Positions 6,684 through 13,571 are shown, counted from the first letter of the stretch. The stretch: 40,769 bases of DNA from Acetobacter cibinongensis (GCF_000963925.1 NZ_BAMV01000044.1:1-40769), one strand, 5' to 3'. Numbers and translations: made by a program. Notes: generated by a model from the sequence alone, not told the origin.

Positions 6684-7123
6684 CGGAAGTTTACGTTGAA
6701 GAGCAGAAGGGACAGCCGCCACAGAGGCGGTTTCGTTCATCCGGGGCACTGTATGCGCTGCGCCGGGCTGGTACCATTACAGACGCTCATGTGGCGGCTG
6801 CGGAGCTATGGGCGCGGGACTATGAGACCGGCGTGCTGGGCGCCAGAGACCCGGAAGCAGGCCGCAAAGGCGGCGTAGCAGACCCTCACACCATCATGCT
6901 GGCCCGCGCTGCTGCCGTGCGCCGGTGCGAATACGTGCGGAAAGCCCTGGGCTCAACAGGAGAAACCCTGCTGCGCCGGATGATGCTGGACGGCATGAGC
7001 GTGCAGGCTATTGCAGAGGCTCAGACCACCCATAAACTGCGCGTTTCAGGCGCTTTAGAAATGCTTTTAGACCAGTTGATTGAGGTATATGATCTGATGC
7101 CAGGTCTGTTGTGGATGACATAG
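6635..7123 (+). CDS. DUF6456-like protein, possible late-gene regulator
   Basis: A 162-residue product from a GTG start. The core (LYALRRAGTITDAHVAAAELWARDYETG...) and the C-terminal helix-turn-helix-like part (MMLDGMSVQAIAEAQTTHKLRVSGALEMLL) recall DUF6456-type alphaproteobacterial proteins with a sigma-factor-like HTH. As the last early gene before late functions, a role in late transcription is a reasonable guess. Its final 39 codons overlap the end of the AT-rich leftward gene 7008-7694, marking the boundary of an inserted segment. Confidence 0.6.
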   Translation: MREIKPTPERLAKGDVTEVYVEEQKGQPPQRRFRSSGALYALRRAGTITDAHVAAAELWARDYETGVLGARDPEAGRKGGVADPHTIMLARAAAVRRCEYVRKALGSTGETLLRRMMLDGMSVQAIAEAQTTHKLRVSGALEMLLDQLIEVYDLMPGLLWMT

Positions 7124-7694
7124 CCCTTTCACTCATAATTTTTGGTGCGTATTGCTTAAGCAATAATGCCATTGTTGCGTTTTTTTCATGAAAATCGCAA
7201 TTCATTGCTTCCCATTCCGGATCTTCATCGAAGTCTTCATCGAAGCGTTCTAATCTATATAGAGTCATCTTATGGAGAATATCTTTTGGATTATTGAGTA
7301 TCTCAAAATCATCAAAGGAAAATAGAAAAATAGATCGTTCATATAAAGCCTGAAAAATCAACAAATCATTAGTAATTTCATTTTTTTCTTTGTATTCATT
7401 AGCAACAATTTTGTTATAATATTCTTGATATGCGTTGAATACATCAAATCTTTTATCAAAAACATCTACCTCTAATTTTGTTTGAGCAATTTTTTTTTGT
7501 TGTTCAGAAATCAGTCGCGCTTTTAAAGCTAGATTAAACGTAACTATAATACCTGCTGTAGAGATCCCGGCGGAAATTACTGCCGTGATTAAAGGGGCAT
7601 ATGGTAGAATATGCTCCCAAACTCCATGTTTCTCTTGAGAAACAGTAATCTGATTCAAAAACGGCAAATCCGGGCTGAATAGCTGCCAAGTCAT
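7008..7694 (-). CDS. Membrane-anchored coiled-coil protein, AT-rich cargo of module 1
   Basis: A 228-residue product from the ATG at 7694, supported by GGAG ten bases upstream; a TTG at 7730 is also in frame. One transmembrane helix near residues 25-50 (LITAVISAGISTAGIIVTFNLAL) is followed by a cytoplasmic helical region (KKIAQTKLEVDVFDKRFDVFNAYQEYY...). This layout is common in moron proteins whose N-terminal helix precedes 'KRF(D/E)V(F/Y)' helices. The segment 7125-7740 is much AT-richer than its neighbours. It lies behind the antirepressor 1 terminator, so probably has its own promoter. Function unknown; superinfection exclusion or defence is a guess. Confidence 0.7.
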   Translation of the reverse strand: MTWQLFSPDLPFLNQITVSQEKHGVWEHILPYAPLITAVISAGISTAGIIVTFNLALKARLISEQQKKIAQTKLEVDVFDKRFDVFNAYQEYYNKIVANEYKEKNEITNDLLIFQALYERSIFLFSFDDFEILNNPKDILHKMTLYRLERFDEDFDEDPEWEAMNCDFHEKNATMALLLKQYAPKIMSERAMSSTTDLASDHIPQSTGLKAFLKRLKRAVYGWSEPLQ

Positions 7695-7758
7695 ATCTAA
7701 ATATCTCCGAAGCGTAAAAACGCGCTTCAAAGCATGATTCGGTTTTTCGGACTAACGC

Positions 7759-7786
7759 TAAAAAAGAAGAGGGCCTAAGCCCCCTC
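7759..7786 (-). terminator. Intrinsic terminator of antirepressor operon 1
   Basis: On the minus strand GAGGG, an eight-base loop and CCCTC are followed by TTCTTTTTT. The hairpin spans the stop codon of the antirepressor gene at 7775 and separates it from the cargo gene starting at 7694. Confidence 0.65.
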
Positions 7787-8488
7787 ATGTGTTGCATAGG
7801 TGACCACCACGGCGTTTGAGCCGTCGGGGGAGGGGGTGACTTCTTTCTCCACCATATGGAAGCGGCGGGCTGCCGCCTGTTGGGAGCTTTCGCCTTTGCG
7901 GGGTCGGCCGCCGAGTGATCCGTTGTGGCGGGAACTGATGCGGGTTGCAGGGGTGGATTGGCGCTGGCCTGCTGGCTCGTTCGGCAGGACACCGGGCGGG
8001 AGGTCCAGTGCGGCTTCCATTAGCATCCGTACCGCCTGCTTGCGGGGCATGGGGAAGAGCGGGCCGAGGGTTTGCCAGTCTTTCCGCGCGGCGTCCTCGC
8101 CCAGAGTGTCCCACAGGCACAGGATGCGGGCGAAGAGCGTGAACCACTCCTGCGGCCTGGTAGGCAGGCCGTAGCTGCCGGTTTTACGAATGGCGGGCAG
8201 CACCTCGCCCGTCACCCACTTGCGGAACCGTCTGGCCTCCGGTTTCCGGCTGGTGAAAATGAGGTTGTAGAGGCCGCTTTCATTGATGATGCTCATTTCC
8301 TGCCGGCCGCCAAGGGTGTCGGTAGTAACGACACCCTTTTCATCTTCGTCTAGCCGGTTGGACGCATCGCGATTGTTGGCAATATCCAACACACTGCACA
8401 CATCAACCAGCACGAACCACGGCTCATCGTTACGGGTCAGCGCTCTTACTGCATGTCCATCAAAGCTGAATGGAATGACGTTGCTCAT
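7775..8488 (-). CDS. BRO-N antirepressor, module 1
   Basis: A 237-residue protein. Residues 1-105 are a BRO-N domain (FSFDGHAVRALTRNDEPWFVLVDVCSVLDIAN...SIINESGLYNLIFTSRKPEARRFRKWVTGEVLPAIRKTGSY), the fold of P22 Ant and many phage antirepressors. The C-terminus carries an AT-hook-like GGRPRKGE and an Arg-rich helix, and matches the module 3 protein closely. It starts in an ATGA overlap with the exported-protein gene. By analogy with P22 Ant it would bind and inactivate a phage repressor when RHH control is lifted. The partner is not known. Confidence 0.9.
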   Translation of the reverse strand: MSNVIPFSFDGHAVRALTRNDEPWFVLVDVCSVLDIANNRDASNRLDEDEKGVVTTDTLGGRQEMSIINESGLYNLIFTSRKPEARRFRKWVTGEVLPAIRKTGSYGLPTRPQEWFTLFARILCLWDTLGEDAARKDWQTLGPLFPMPRKQAVRMLMEAALDLPPGVLPNEPAGQRQSTPATRISSRHNGSLGGRPRKGESSQQAAARRFHMVEKEVTPSPDGSNAVVVTYATHEGA

Positions 8489-8916
8489 GCCGCGTTCCCC
8501 CGCACTAGATCCCGCGCCAGCGAGAGAACAAGCTGCGTCTCTCCGTCCATTTCGCTAGTGCGCAGGCGCTCCGGCAGAAGTGCTAGAATGATTTCGGCCT
8601 TCAGGCGCTGGCCCTGCGGGGTGAGGGCGGGAATGGCCGCCAGTTCTTCCAAACGGTCACACTCTTCAAGCACCAACGCATCAAACCGCGCCTCGCAAAC
8701 ATCGGCCTCCGGCGTGTTGCCGGTCGGCTCAGGCTGATTACTCATTGTGCGCACAGCCGAATACGCGGCCTGAAACCGCTGATGGCTGGCAAACAGCGGC
8801 GCATCGCCCAACTGGGCGGCGGCTCCGGCTGGCGTGATAGCCAGCAAAGGTGCAGCCATGATTCCGGTAAGCACACAGCGGCGTTGTGTGATAGATAAGG
8901 CGTTAGCCTTTGGCAT
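8485..8916 (-). CDS. Small protein with twin-arginine-type signal, module 1
   Basis: A 143-residue product starting MPKANALSITQRRCVLTGIM. Residues 10-32 have the shape of a Tat or Sec signal: RR, a hydrophobic stretch (IMAAPLLAITPAGA) and an Ala-rich cleavage region. The rest is helical and acidic, ending GETQLVLSLARDLVRGNAA. Homologues stand at 18685 and 39687 in the same place, always ATGA-coupled to an antirepressor gene. I do not recognise a family. A possibly exported protein co-translated with a cytoplasmic antirepressor is unexpected. Ribosome binding site GGGAGA. Confidence 0.8.
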   Translation of the reverse strand: MPKANALSITQRRCVLTGIMAAPLLAITPAGAAAQLGDAPLFASHQRFQAAYSAVRTMSNQPEPTGNTPEADVCEARFDALVLEECDRLEELAAIPALTPQGQRLKAEIILALLPERLRTSEMDGETQLVLSLARDLVRGNAA

Positions 8917-8944
8917 GGGGTTCTCTCCCTGCTTGAGGTTAAGG

Positions 8945-8972
8945 CCGGTTGGAAGTTGGCGCTTCCTTCCGG
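8945..8972 (-). promoter_or_regulatory. Leader hairpin of operon 1
   Basis: On the minus strand CCGG, an AA/AA internal loop, GGAAG, a six-base loop, CTTCC and CCGG fold into a hairpin about 30 bases before the exported-protein ATG. The other two modules have a hairpin of different sequence at the same place, followed by a shared AAGC-GGGAGA ribosome-binding segment. No U-tract follows, so it is not a simple terminator. Confidence 0.65.
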
Positions 8973-8977
8973 TCTGC

Positions 8978-9028
8978 TTTTCTGGTAACCGATAAATATG
9001 AACGCGTCAATAAATGGTAACCAGAAAA
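8978..9028. promoter_or_regulatory. Operator of RHH repressor 1, 13-bp inverted repeat
   Basis: TTTTCTGGTAACC (8978-8990) and GGTAACCAGAAAA (9016-9028) are perfect inverted arms; each contains the palindrome GGTAACC, with centres 32 bp apart. The left arm is upstream of the RHH start codon, the right arm lies within codons 7-11. The position fits autoregulation of the RHH gene plus control of the divergent antirepressor operon. Confidence 0.8.
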
Positions 9029-9189
9029 AAAGAGGCCGTCCCGCAACTGGGGAAAGGTCACATATTGCTGCACGTGTAAGCGAAGAGGAAATAAAGGAAA
9101 TTGATGAATGGGCCGCGAAGCGTGGAGTGACGCGAGCTGAGGCCATTCGGCAACTGCTCCAGCTTGGGCTCAAGGTTGAGCAGAAGTAG
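8998..9189 (+). CDS. Ribbon-helix-helix (Arc-type) repressor, module 1
   Basis: A 63-residue protein. A basic N-terminal arm with an AT-hook-like KKRGRPATGE precedes a classical RHH fold: strand IAARVS, helix EEEIKEIDEWAAKRG, turn, helix TRAEAIRQLLQLGLKVEQ. RHH proteins dimerise and insert the paired strand into the major groove. It is divergent from the exported-protein/antirepressor operon, as arc is tied to ant in P22. The start has no clear Shine-Dalgarno and overlaps the operator dyad, so expression is probably low and self-limiting. Confidence 0.85.
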   Translation: MNASINGNQKKRGRPATGERSHIAARVSEEEIKEIDEWAAKRGVTRAEAIRQLLQLGLKVEQK

Positions 9190-9191
9190 GC

Positions 9192-9308
9192 ATGCTCGTA
9201 GATCAAGTCTCAAAAGGCGAAAAGGGGCCGTTTAGCAGTTGGGAGAGAGCTGATAGTGAGCGCGAGAAACTAGATCGCGATCACGATTGGACTCCGCCGA
9301 CACCGTAA
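9192..9308 (+). CDS. Possible 38-residue ORF after the RHH gene
   Basis: An ATG two bases after the RHH stop opens a 38-codon frame (MLVDQVSKGEKGPFSSWERA...), preceded by AGAAGTAGG. The product is hydrophilic and charged. It could be a small co-translated partner or the remnant of a gene displaced by the neighbouring AT-rich cargo. Modules 2 and 3 lack it. Confidence 0.3.
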   Translation: MLVDQVSKGEKGPFSSWERADSEREKLDRDHDWTPPTP

Positions 9309-9323
9309 ACAGCAGAACTGTTT

Positions 9324-9370
9324 CAGTGCACTGGGAACATCAATACTGAATAGCCAGTGCACTGATTTTT
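9324..9370. terminator. Terminator-like 11-bp inverted repeat after RHH 1
   Basis: CAGTGCACTGG (9324-9334) and CCAGTGCACTG (9354-9364) are perfect inverted arms, followed by ATTTTTT. Each arm also contains the self-palindrome CAGTGCACTG. It would end rightward transcription from the RHH gene just before the convergent kwaB-like gene. Confidence 0.6.
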
Positions 9371-10230
9371 TAGATTGGCCGCTTAGAGTTTGATAAGTAA
9401 AGATCTTTTTTAATAATCGATTCAAAGAAATCTTCATTTAAAAATTTAAGTAAAACCCTCAATTTCTGCTTGTCTTCAGGAATTAATATTTTTCCTTTAT
9501 CATCTATATTTATTTCTACTTTATATTTTTTTGCATCGGCGCATATATTTTGAACATTCAAAGTCCCTAAATGTCCAGATTTTAAGATTTCGGTTATTTT
9601 TTTTCTAATAAACTGATTGTCTATAGCGAGAAATTTTGCCTGATCAGCAATAGAAAAAGCTTGGATATTAGCAAATTCGGCCATTTGGTCGTTAGTTGCT
9701 TCTACAAAATATTCTGACATATCAAAGACTTGCCTTACAGAGTGATAACTCCGAAACACTAGAGAGGAATCTGGCTCAATAGCAGCGCAAATATTGTCGT
9801 CAATAGTAATAGCATCGTCATTTGATTTAACAAATGTATCTCCAGAAAAAAAGAACATGTACTTCTTTGTTTCTATAACATTTTTCTTATTAAATTTCTG
9901 TATTAATATGCGGTTATTTTTTGTTGAGCTGCCACAAAAAATGGCTTTTATTTCTGAAAGGTTATGTAGATTTTTGTCGTAGAGAGGAAAGCTCATTGGT
10001 TGTTTAATGGCTTTAGGTAGATCGTAAAGTGTAGAAAACTGATCTATAGTGAATGCTTCATCTGCTTCAGCTTTCCATGCGCCGCAAAAAGGTAATAACT
10101 CTTCAATTCGATTAAAAAAATCGGCCTCTTGGCGATTAAATTCAGTCTCTAAATTTGTTTGAAGATCTGCACTCAATGGAAGTCTTAAAATGTTATCGGA
10201 TGAAGCATGAGTAATTGCAAAGAGATTCAT
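9370..10230 (-). CDS. kwaB: Kiwa-type defence protein KwaB (DUF4868-like)
   Basis: A 286-residue soluble protein. The central and C-terminal pattern matches my knowledge of DUF4868/KwaB: FRSYHSVRQVFDMSEYFVEATNDQMAEF around residues 158-185, then IRKKITEILKSGHL, then ILIPEDKQKLRVLLKFLNEDFF and a closing LSNSKRPI. Length is close to the family's roughly 300. It lies 19 bases behind a four-helix membrane protein gene, the standard Kiwa order kwaA-kwaB. Kiwa protects against phage from the membrane. The AT-rich composition differs sharply from the prophage backbone. No database search was possible. Confidence 0.75.
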   Translation of the reverse strand: MNLFAITHASSDNILRLPLSADLQTNLETEFNRQEADFFNRIEELLPFCGAWKAEADEAFTIDQFSTLYDLPKAIKQPMSFPLYDKNLHNLSEIKAIFCGSSTKNNRILIQKFNKKNVIETKKYMFFFSGDTFVKSNDDAITIDDNICAAIEPDSSLVFRSYHSVRQVFDMSEYFVEATNDQMAEFANIQAFSIADQAKFLAIDNQFIRKKITEILKSGHLGTLNVQNICADAKKYKVEINIDDKGKILIPEDKQKLRVLLKFLNEDFFESIIKKDLYLSNSKRPI

Positions 10231-10249
10231 TTTTAGAAATATTCCTTTA

Positions 10250-10762
10250 TTATAGTTCTAGAATTCCGTATTCGCCGATTTGTACAACCTGATTGATTTG
10301 CTGGACATTAGAGATTCGCTTTTTTGTAATTAAAACATACCCTACGCCACTTCCTGAGTCGACTTCGTAAAAATGATAGCCAAGAATGCCTAGAACGGGA
10401 TTAGCGGGCATTGCATCAGTGGTCCAGAGAACAACAAATAAAATCAAGGAGGCAACCAGCCAAGTTTCAATATTTGAAACTGAATTTGCTCTAAAAATTA
10501 TAGGTAGTGCATATGAAATACAGAAACTTATAACTTCTTTATCTGTTGTTTTTGCTTTTGTTATAGTTATTGGTATTTTTTCAAGTTTTTCTTTTGATTT
10601 TTTTATTACGCATTTCGCAAAAAAAACCACAACAAAAAATAAAAATAAGAAGAAATAACAGTATGTATGTTTTCCATTTTTAAATTCGATATAGGCAAGC
10701 GATATAAATACTGGGCATACAGCAGTCAGCGAGAGCATAACTCTAAAAAACCGACCAAGCAC
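10250..10762 (-). CDS. kwaA: Kiwa-type membrane protein KwaA
   Basis: A 170-residue product with four probable transmembrane helices (residues about 8-26, 33-53, 77-94 and 100-115), then a C-terminal segment with NPVLGILGYHFYEV and VLITKKRIS, the pattern I associate with KwaA. The start is GTG at 10762, set by GGAG eight bases upstream. In Kiwa the membrane protein assembles with KwaB into a membrane-bound complex sensing infection. First gene of a two-gene AT-rich leftward operon, convergent with RHH gene 1. Confidence 0.7.
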   Translation of the reverse strand: MLGRFFRVMLSLTAVCPVFISLAYIEFKNGKHTYCYFFLFLFFVVVFFAKCVIKKSKEKLEKIPITITKAKTTDKEVISFCISYALPIIFRANSVSNIETWLVASLILFVVLWTTDAMPANPVLGILGYHFYEVDSGSGVGYVLITKKRISNVQQINQVVQIGEYGILEL

Positions 10763-11006
10763 TGTAAATCTCCACTTTTCATAAAACTACATTAAAGACA
10801 TTTTTTTAGACAAAAAGGATCAAACACAAGGCTCATCGTTTGGTTGCCCACATATATACAGTATGACCAGTTAATATGAAAATTAGTGCTCAACGGCTTA
10901 TGTCTTGACGCTTACCCCCAACCCACAGTAAACAGTCAAAATCTTCAAAGTCGTGTGTCCAATAGGGCCCACGGCTTTTTTTATGTCTCCAGAAAAGTGA
11001 AGAAGC

Positions 11007-11411
11007 ATGAGCCATCATGAGCAGCCCGTCTGCTGTGGGGCCGTTGTGCTGCGCGGAAAATGGCCGGTCCTTGTGGTGGCTGTTCGCGGTGCGTTGTGTG
11101 CGGTGGTGCCACTGGCAGCGCCGTGCCTGCCGCATCACCGGGCAGATGTGCCGTTGTCGGGCTGCTCTGCCGTGCGTGGTCACATCGCCCGTTGCGGTGC
11201 GCCGGTTCTTGTCGGGACAGGGAGCCTTACCGGCATTCTCGGCACAGTGAGCGCGGAGTGCCTGCACCGGGTGGATGCCGCTCTGGCAGCGGAACAAACG
11301 GCCCGCCAGTTAGAGCGCCTGCGTCCTGGCGTGGTCCGCTGCGCTCTAGCTCGTGGGTATCGACCCGGCAGCAAAGGTCGCAAAGTCGGCGGCGCACCCC
11401 ACGCAGAATAA
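11007..11411 (+). CDS. Hypothetical protein before the second recombinase
   Basis: A 134-residue frame starting MSHHEQPVCCGAVVLRGKWPVLVVAVRG. The first half is hydrophobic and Cys-rich; the second half has a helix (CLHRVDAALAAEQTARQLERLRPG) and a basic tail. Codon choice (CTG, GTG, GCG, CGC) suits the GC-rich backbone, which favours this frame over several overlapping ones. No family recognised. The 244 bases upstream (10763-11006) hold the AT-rich cargo edge, a GGGCCC followed by a T-run near 10970-10985, and nothing else clear. Confidence 0.45.
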   Translation: MSHHEQPVCCGAVVLRGKWPVLVVAVRGALCAVVPLAAPCLPHHRADVPLSGCSAVRGHIARCGAPVLVGTGSLTGILGTVSAECLHRVDAALAAEQTARQLERLRPGVVRCALARGYRPGSKGRKVGGAPHAE

Positions 11412-11499
11412 CGGCCCCCATGCCGGTTAAAACCGACATGATAACGCAGAGTTATCGGACACGGTCTATCCGGCAAAGTGTCAGATAACCCGCAAACAC

Positions 11500-11548
11500 C
11501 CCCTCAAACCCGTCAGATAATGTCTGTTATCTGACGCTTTTTGAGGGG
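11500..11548. other. Two-part dyad next to recombinase 2 (candidate recombination site or terminator)
   Basis: Outer arms CCCCTCAAA (11500-11508) and TTTGAGGGG (11540-11548) enclose inner arms CGTCAGATAA (11511-11520) and TTATCTGACG (11527-11536) around a six-base spacer TGTCTG. Ten-base arms with a six-base spacer match the geometry of XerCD/dif-type core sites. Further copies of the arm motif occur at 11480-11488 (GTCAGATAA) and 11452-11460 (TTATCGGAC). The inner hairpin followed by CTTTTTG could also be a terminator for the preceding gene. Confidence 0.55.
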
Positions 11549-11579
11549 TAAAATACACCCTATAACGTAGGAAATTCAA

Positions 11580-12455
11580 ATGGTTAGCGGTGATCAGCCC
11601 AGATCGACCGCGCCAGCAGTGCCAAATGAGGCGTTTGTACCAGCCGATATTATGCTGGTCAGAACCTGGCTCCATAACCGCAGCGAGAACACGGTGCGGG
11701 CCTACCGTGCAGACGTTGCGGAGTTCGCCCGCTTCACCGGAAAGCCGATGGCTGAGGTGCAGCTTGCCGACCTTCAGGAGTGGCACGACAGCATGAGCGG
11801 TGCGTCAGACGCCACGCGACGGCGGCGCATGAGTGCGGTCAAATCCGTTCTTACGCACGGCGCAAAGTTGGGCTTTCTGCCGCATGACGCGGGTGCCGCG
11901 TTCCGTCTGGAGCGTGGGCGCGACAGTCTGAACGAACGCATCCTCTCGCGCCCGCAAGTGCTGGCCATGCTTTCGGCGGAGAAAGACCCGCGCCGTCATG
12001 CATTGCTGGCGCTTCTATACGGCACAGGTCTGCGGCTTTCCGAGGCATGCGGCCTGCGCTGGCGCGACATGACACGCCGCCAGTCGGGCGGCATAGCAAC
12101 GGTATTCGGCAAGGGCAGCAAGACCCGGCATGTCCAGGTCTCTGCGTCATTGTGGAAAGAGATCGTGGCCGTGAAGGTCGATGGCGGGCCAGATGCGCCC
12201 GTAATCCCCGGCCATGATGGCGGTCCGCTTCACGTTCGCGCTGCTCATCGCGTGGTGAAGCGGGCCGCGAAGCGTGCGGGATTGTCTGATGATGCTTCAG
12301 CGCACTGGCTCCGCCACGCTTTTGCGTCTCACCAACTGGATGCCGGGCAGCCGGTCCATTGGGTGCAGGCGCAGCTTGGTCACAGTTCGCTGGCCACCAC
12401 GACACGCTACAGCCACGCCAACCCGGATGCGGTTGGCGCGGATCTTCTGGCCTGA
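11580..12455 (+). CDS. Second tyrosine recombinase (XerC/D-like)
   Basis: A 291-residue recombinase. The N-terminal SAM-like core-binding domain (residues 20-105, LVRTWLHNRSENTVRAYRADVAEFARFTGKP) is typical of XerC/XerD. Catalytic residues are complete: Arg in GTGLRLSEACGLRW, Lys in FGKGSKTRHV, the HWLRHAFASH box, GHSSLATTTRYSH with the Tyr nucleophile. It is separate from the integrase at the left end and sits 32 bases after a dyad of recombination-site geometry, which suggests it acts there, for example in dimer resolution or DNA inversion. Substrate unproven. Confidence 0.9.
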   Translation: MVSGDQPRSTAPAVPNEAFVPADIMLVRTWLHNRSENTVRAYRADVAEFARFTGKPMAEVQLADLQEWHDSMSGASDATRRRRMSAVKSVLTHGAKLGFLPHDAGAAFRLERGRDSLNERILSRPQVLAMLSAEKDPRRHALLALLYGTGLRLSEACGLRWRDMTRRQSGGIATVFGKGSKTRHVQVSASLWKEIVAVKVDGGPDAPVIPGHDGGPLHVRAAHRVVKRAAKRAGLSDDASAHWLRHAFASHQLDAGQPVHWVQAQLGHSSLATTTRYSHANPDAVGADLLA

Positions 12456-12497
12456 CGCAACGTGCGCGGGCAACCCTGACAATGACGGAGAATGACG

Positions 12498-13115
12498 ATG
12501 CAAACCGTGCCTGACGGTTTCATGATGGACAGTCGCGGGCGGTTGGTACCGGAAGCCAATGTGCGCCCATCTGACAAGCTGCAAGATGACCTTGTGCGTC
12601 GCCTGCACCAGCAGGGCGACCCGGTGCGTCAGTTTATGCGGGATTTCAAGAAGCTCTGCTTCACGGAAGTTCATGCGTTTCTTGAGCTGGTGGCCGACCA
12701 ATACGGCACCAAGATTGGCGGCGAGAAAGGCAACGTCACGTTGTCGAGCTATGACGGAACGCTGCGCGTCACAGTGGCTGTGGGCAACTGCATTTCATTC
12801 GGCCCCGAAATTCAGGCGGCCAAGAGCATCATTGATGGCTTGCTGACCCGGTGGTCTGAAGGTGCCAATGCCAACCTGAAAGCCATCGTGCTCGATGCGT
12901 TTGATGTTGGGCAGGCAGGCAAGCTGCAAGCAGCGAAGATCCTGGCATTGCGCCGTCTGGAAATTGATGACGCGGAATGGCAGCGCGCCATGACCGCCAT
13001 TTCCAACAGCGTGCGGTTGGATGTGACCAAAGACTATGTGCGCCTACACAAACGCTCAGGTGCGGAAGACAAATGGGAACTTGTGTCTTTCGATATGGCT
13101 AAGCTGGACACATGA
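12498..13115 (+). CDS. DUF3164 family protein
   Basis: Clear match to the DUF3164 pattern known from Mu-like and other phages: DSRGRLVPEANVRPSDKLQDDLV at the start, IGGEKGNVTLSSYDGTLRVTVAV in the middle, then ILALRRLEIDDAEWQRAMTAISNSV and FDMAKLDT at the end. Biochemical function is unknown. The ATG at 12498 is preferred because GGAG is eight bases upstream; the ATG at 12492 would be too close. It follows the recombinase by 42 bases and its stop overlaps the HNH gene start (ATGA). Confidence 0.9.
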   Translation: MQTVPDGFMMDSRGRLVPEANVRPSDKLQDDLVRRLHQQGDPVRQFMRDFKKLCFTEVHAFLELVADQYGTKIGGEKGNVTLSSYDGTLRVTVAVGNCISFGPEIQAAKSIIDGLLTRWSEGANANLKAIVLDAFDVGQAGKLQAAKILALRRLEIDDAEWQRAMTAISNSVRLDVTKDYVRLHKRSGAEDKWELVSFDMAKLDT

Positions 13116-13438
13116 GCCGCAAACAAGCTGCCCTGACGTGCCTGAAGCCGCTTGTAGGTTCTTTGGACACAAGCATAGCCAAGGAGCCACCAAAGCGCGC
13201 TGACAGCTTCTATACCGGCCCTGAGTGGCGCGCTCTGATGAAAGAGATCAGGGCAGAACGGCCAAACTGCTGTGAGCGGTGCGGCCGTGACGGCACGCGC
13301 CTGTTCGGGGATCATATCGTGGAACTGAAGGACGGTGGCGCTCCTCTGGACAAGCAGAACGTCCAGCTTCTGTGCGGCTCCTGCCACACGGCCAAAACAG
13401 CGCGGGAGCGGGCGAGGCGGAACGCGGTAGAATACTGA
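13112..13438 (+). CDS. HNH endonuclease
   Basis: A 108-residue HNH nuclease. Zinc ligands CERC (with a further Cys just before) and CGSC surround the catalytic core DHIVELKDGG, and the final His is in CGSCH. In HK97-type phages an HNH protein encoded just before the terminase is needed for specific cos cleavage; its position here, 166 bases ahead of the small terminase gene, fits that role exactly. Translationally coupled to the DUF3164 gene. Confidence 0.92.
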   Translation: MSRKQAALTCLKPLVGSLDTSIAKEPPKRADSFYTGPEWRALMKEIRAERPNCCERCGRDGTRLFGDHIVELKDGGAPLDKQNVQLLCGSCHTAKTARERARRNAVEY

Positions 13439-13483
13439 AAAACGGCAGTTTTCCGTCATTATTCGACTGCATGCACACCGGTG

Positions 13484-13565
13484 GTAGGGGGGGTGTCAAT
13501 CTTGAGATGAGATCAGGCACCGGAACCGCACCAGTCCCACGCGTGAAAAATTTTCCGTTTCTGAG
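13484..13565. other. Candidate cos site between HNH and terminase genes
   Basis: This non-coding stretch has a run of seven G, TCAATCTTGAGATGAGATC, a GC-rich patch with ACCGGAACCGCACC, then a GCGTGAAAAATTTTCC segment. That order (G-run, TCAAxTCT-like stretch, GC-rich dyad, A/T-run) is what I recall for cos regions between HNH and small-terminase genes in HK97-type phages. The exact nick positions cannot be read off. Confidence 0.5.
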
Positions 13566-13571
13566 TTTTTG

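Noticed and set aside
9324..9364. Two CAGTGCACTG palindromes as an operator pair
   Set aside because: Placed after the RHH stop, forming an 11-bp inverted repeat with a T-run, they are better read as a terminator.
10845..10880. Possible LexA-type box near CATATATACAGTATG upstream of the Kiwa-like operon
   Set aside because: It only partly fits the enterobacterial CTGT-N8-ACAG pattern and alphaproteobacterial LexA uses GTTC-N7-GTTC; no such site was found there.
10890..11297. 135-codon minus-strand frame
   Set aside because: His/Arg/Cys-rich shadow of the GC-rich plus-strand frame 11007-11411, with codon use unlike the prophage.
11060..11488. 142-codon plus-strand frame overlapping 11007-11411
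   Set aside because: Extreme Arg/Ser/Cys/Pro content typical of an out-of-frame reading in GC-rich DNA.
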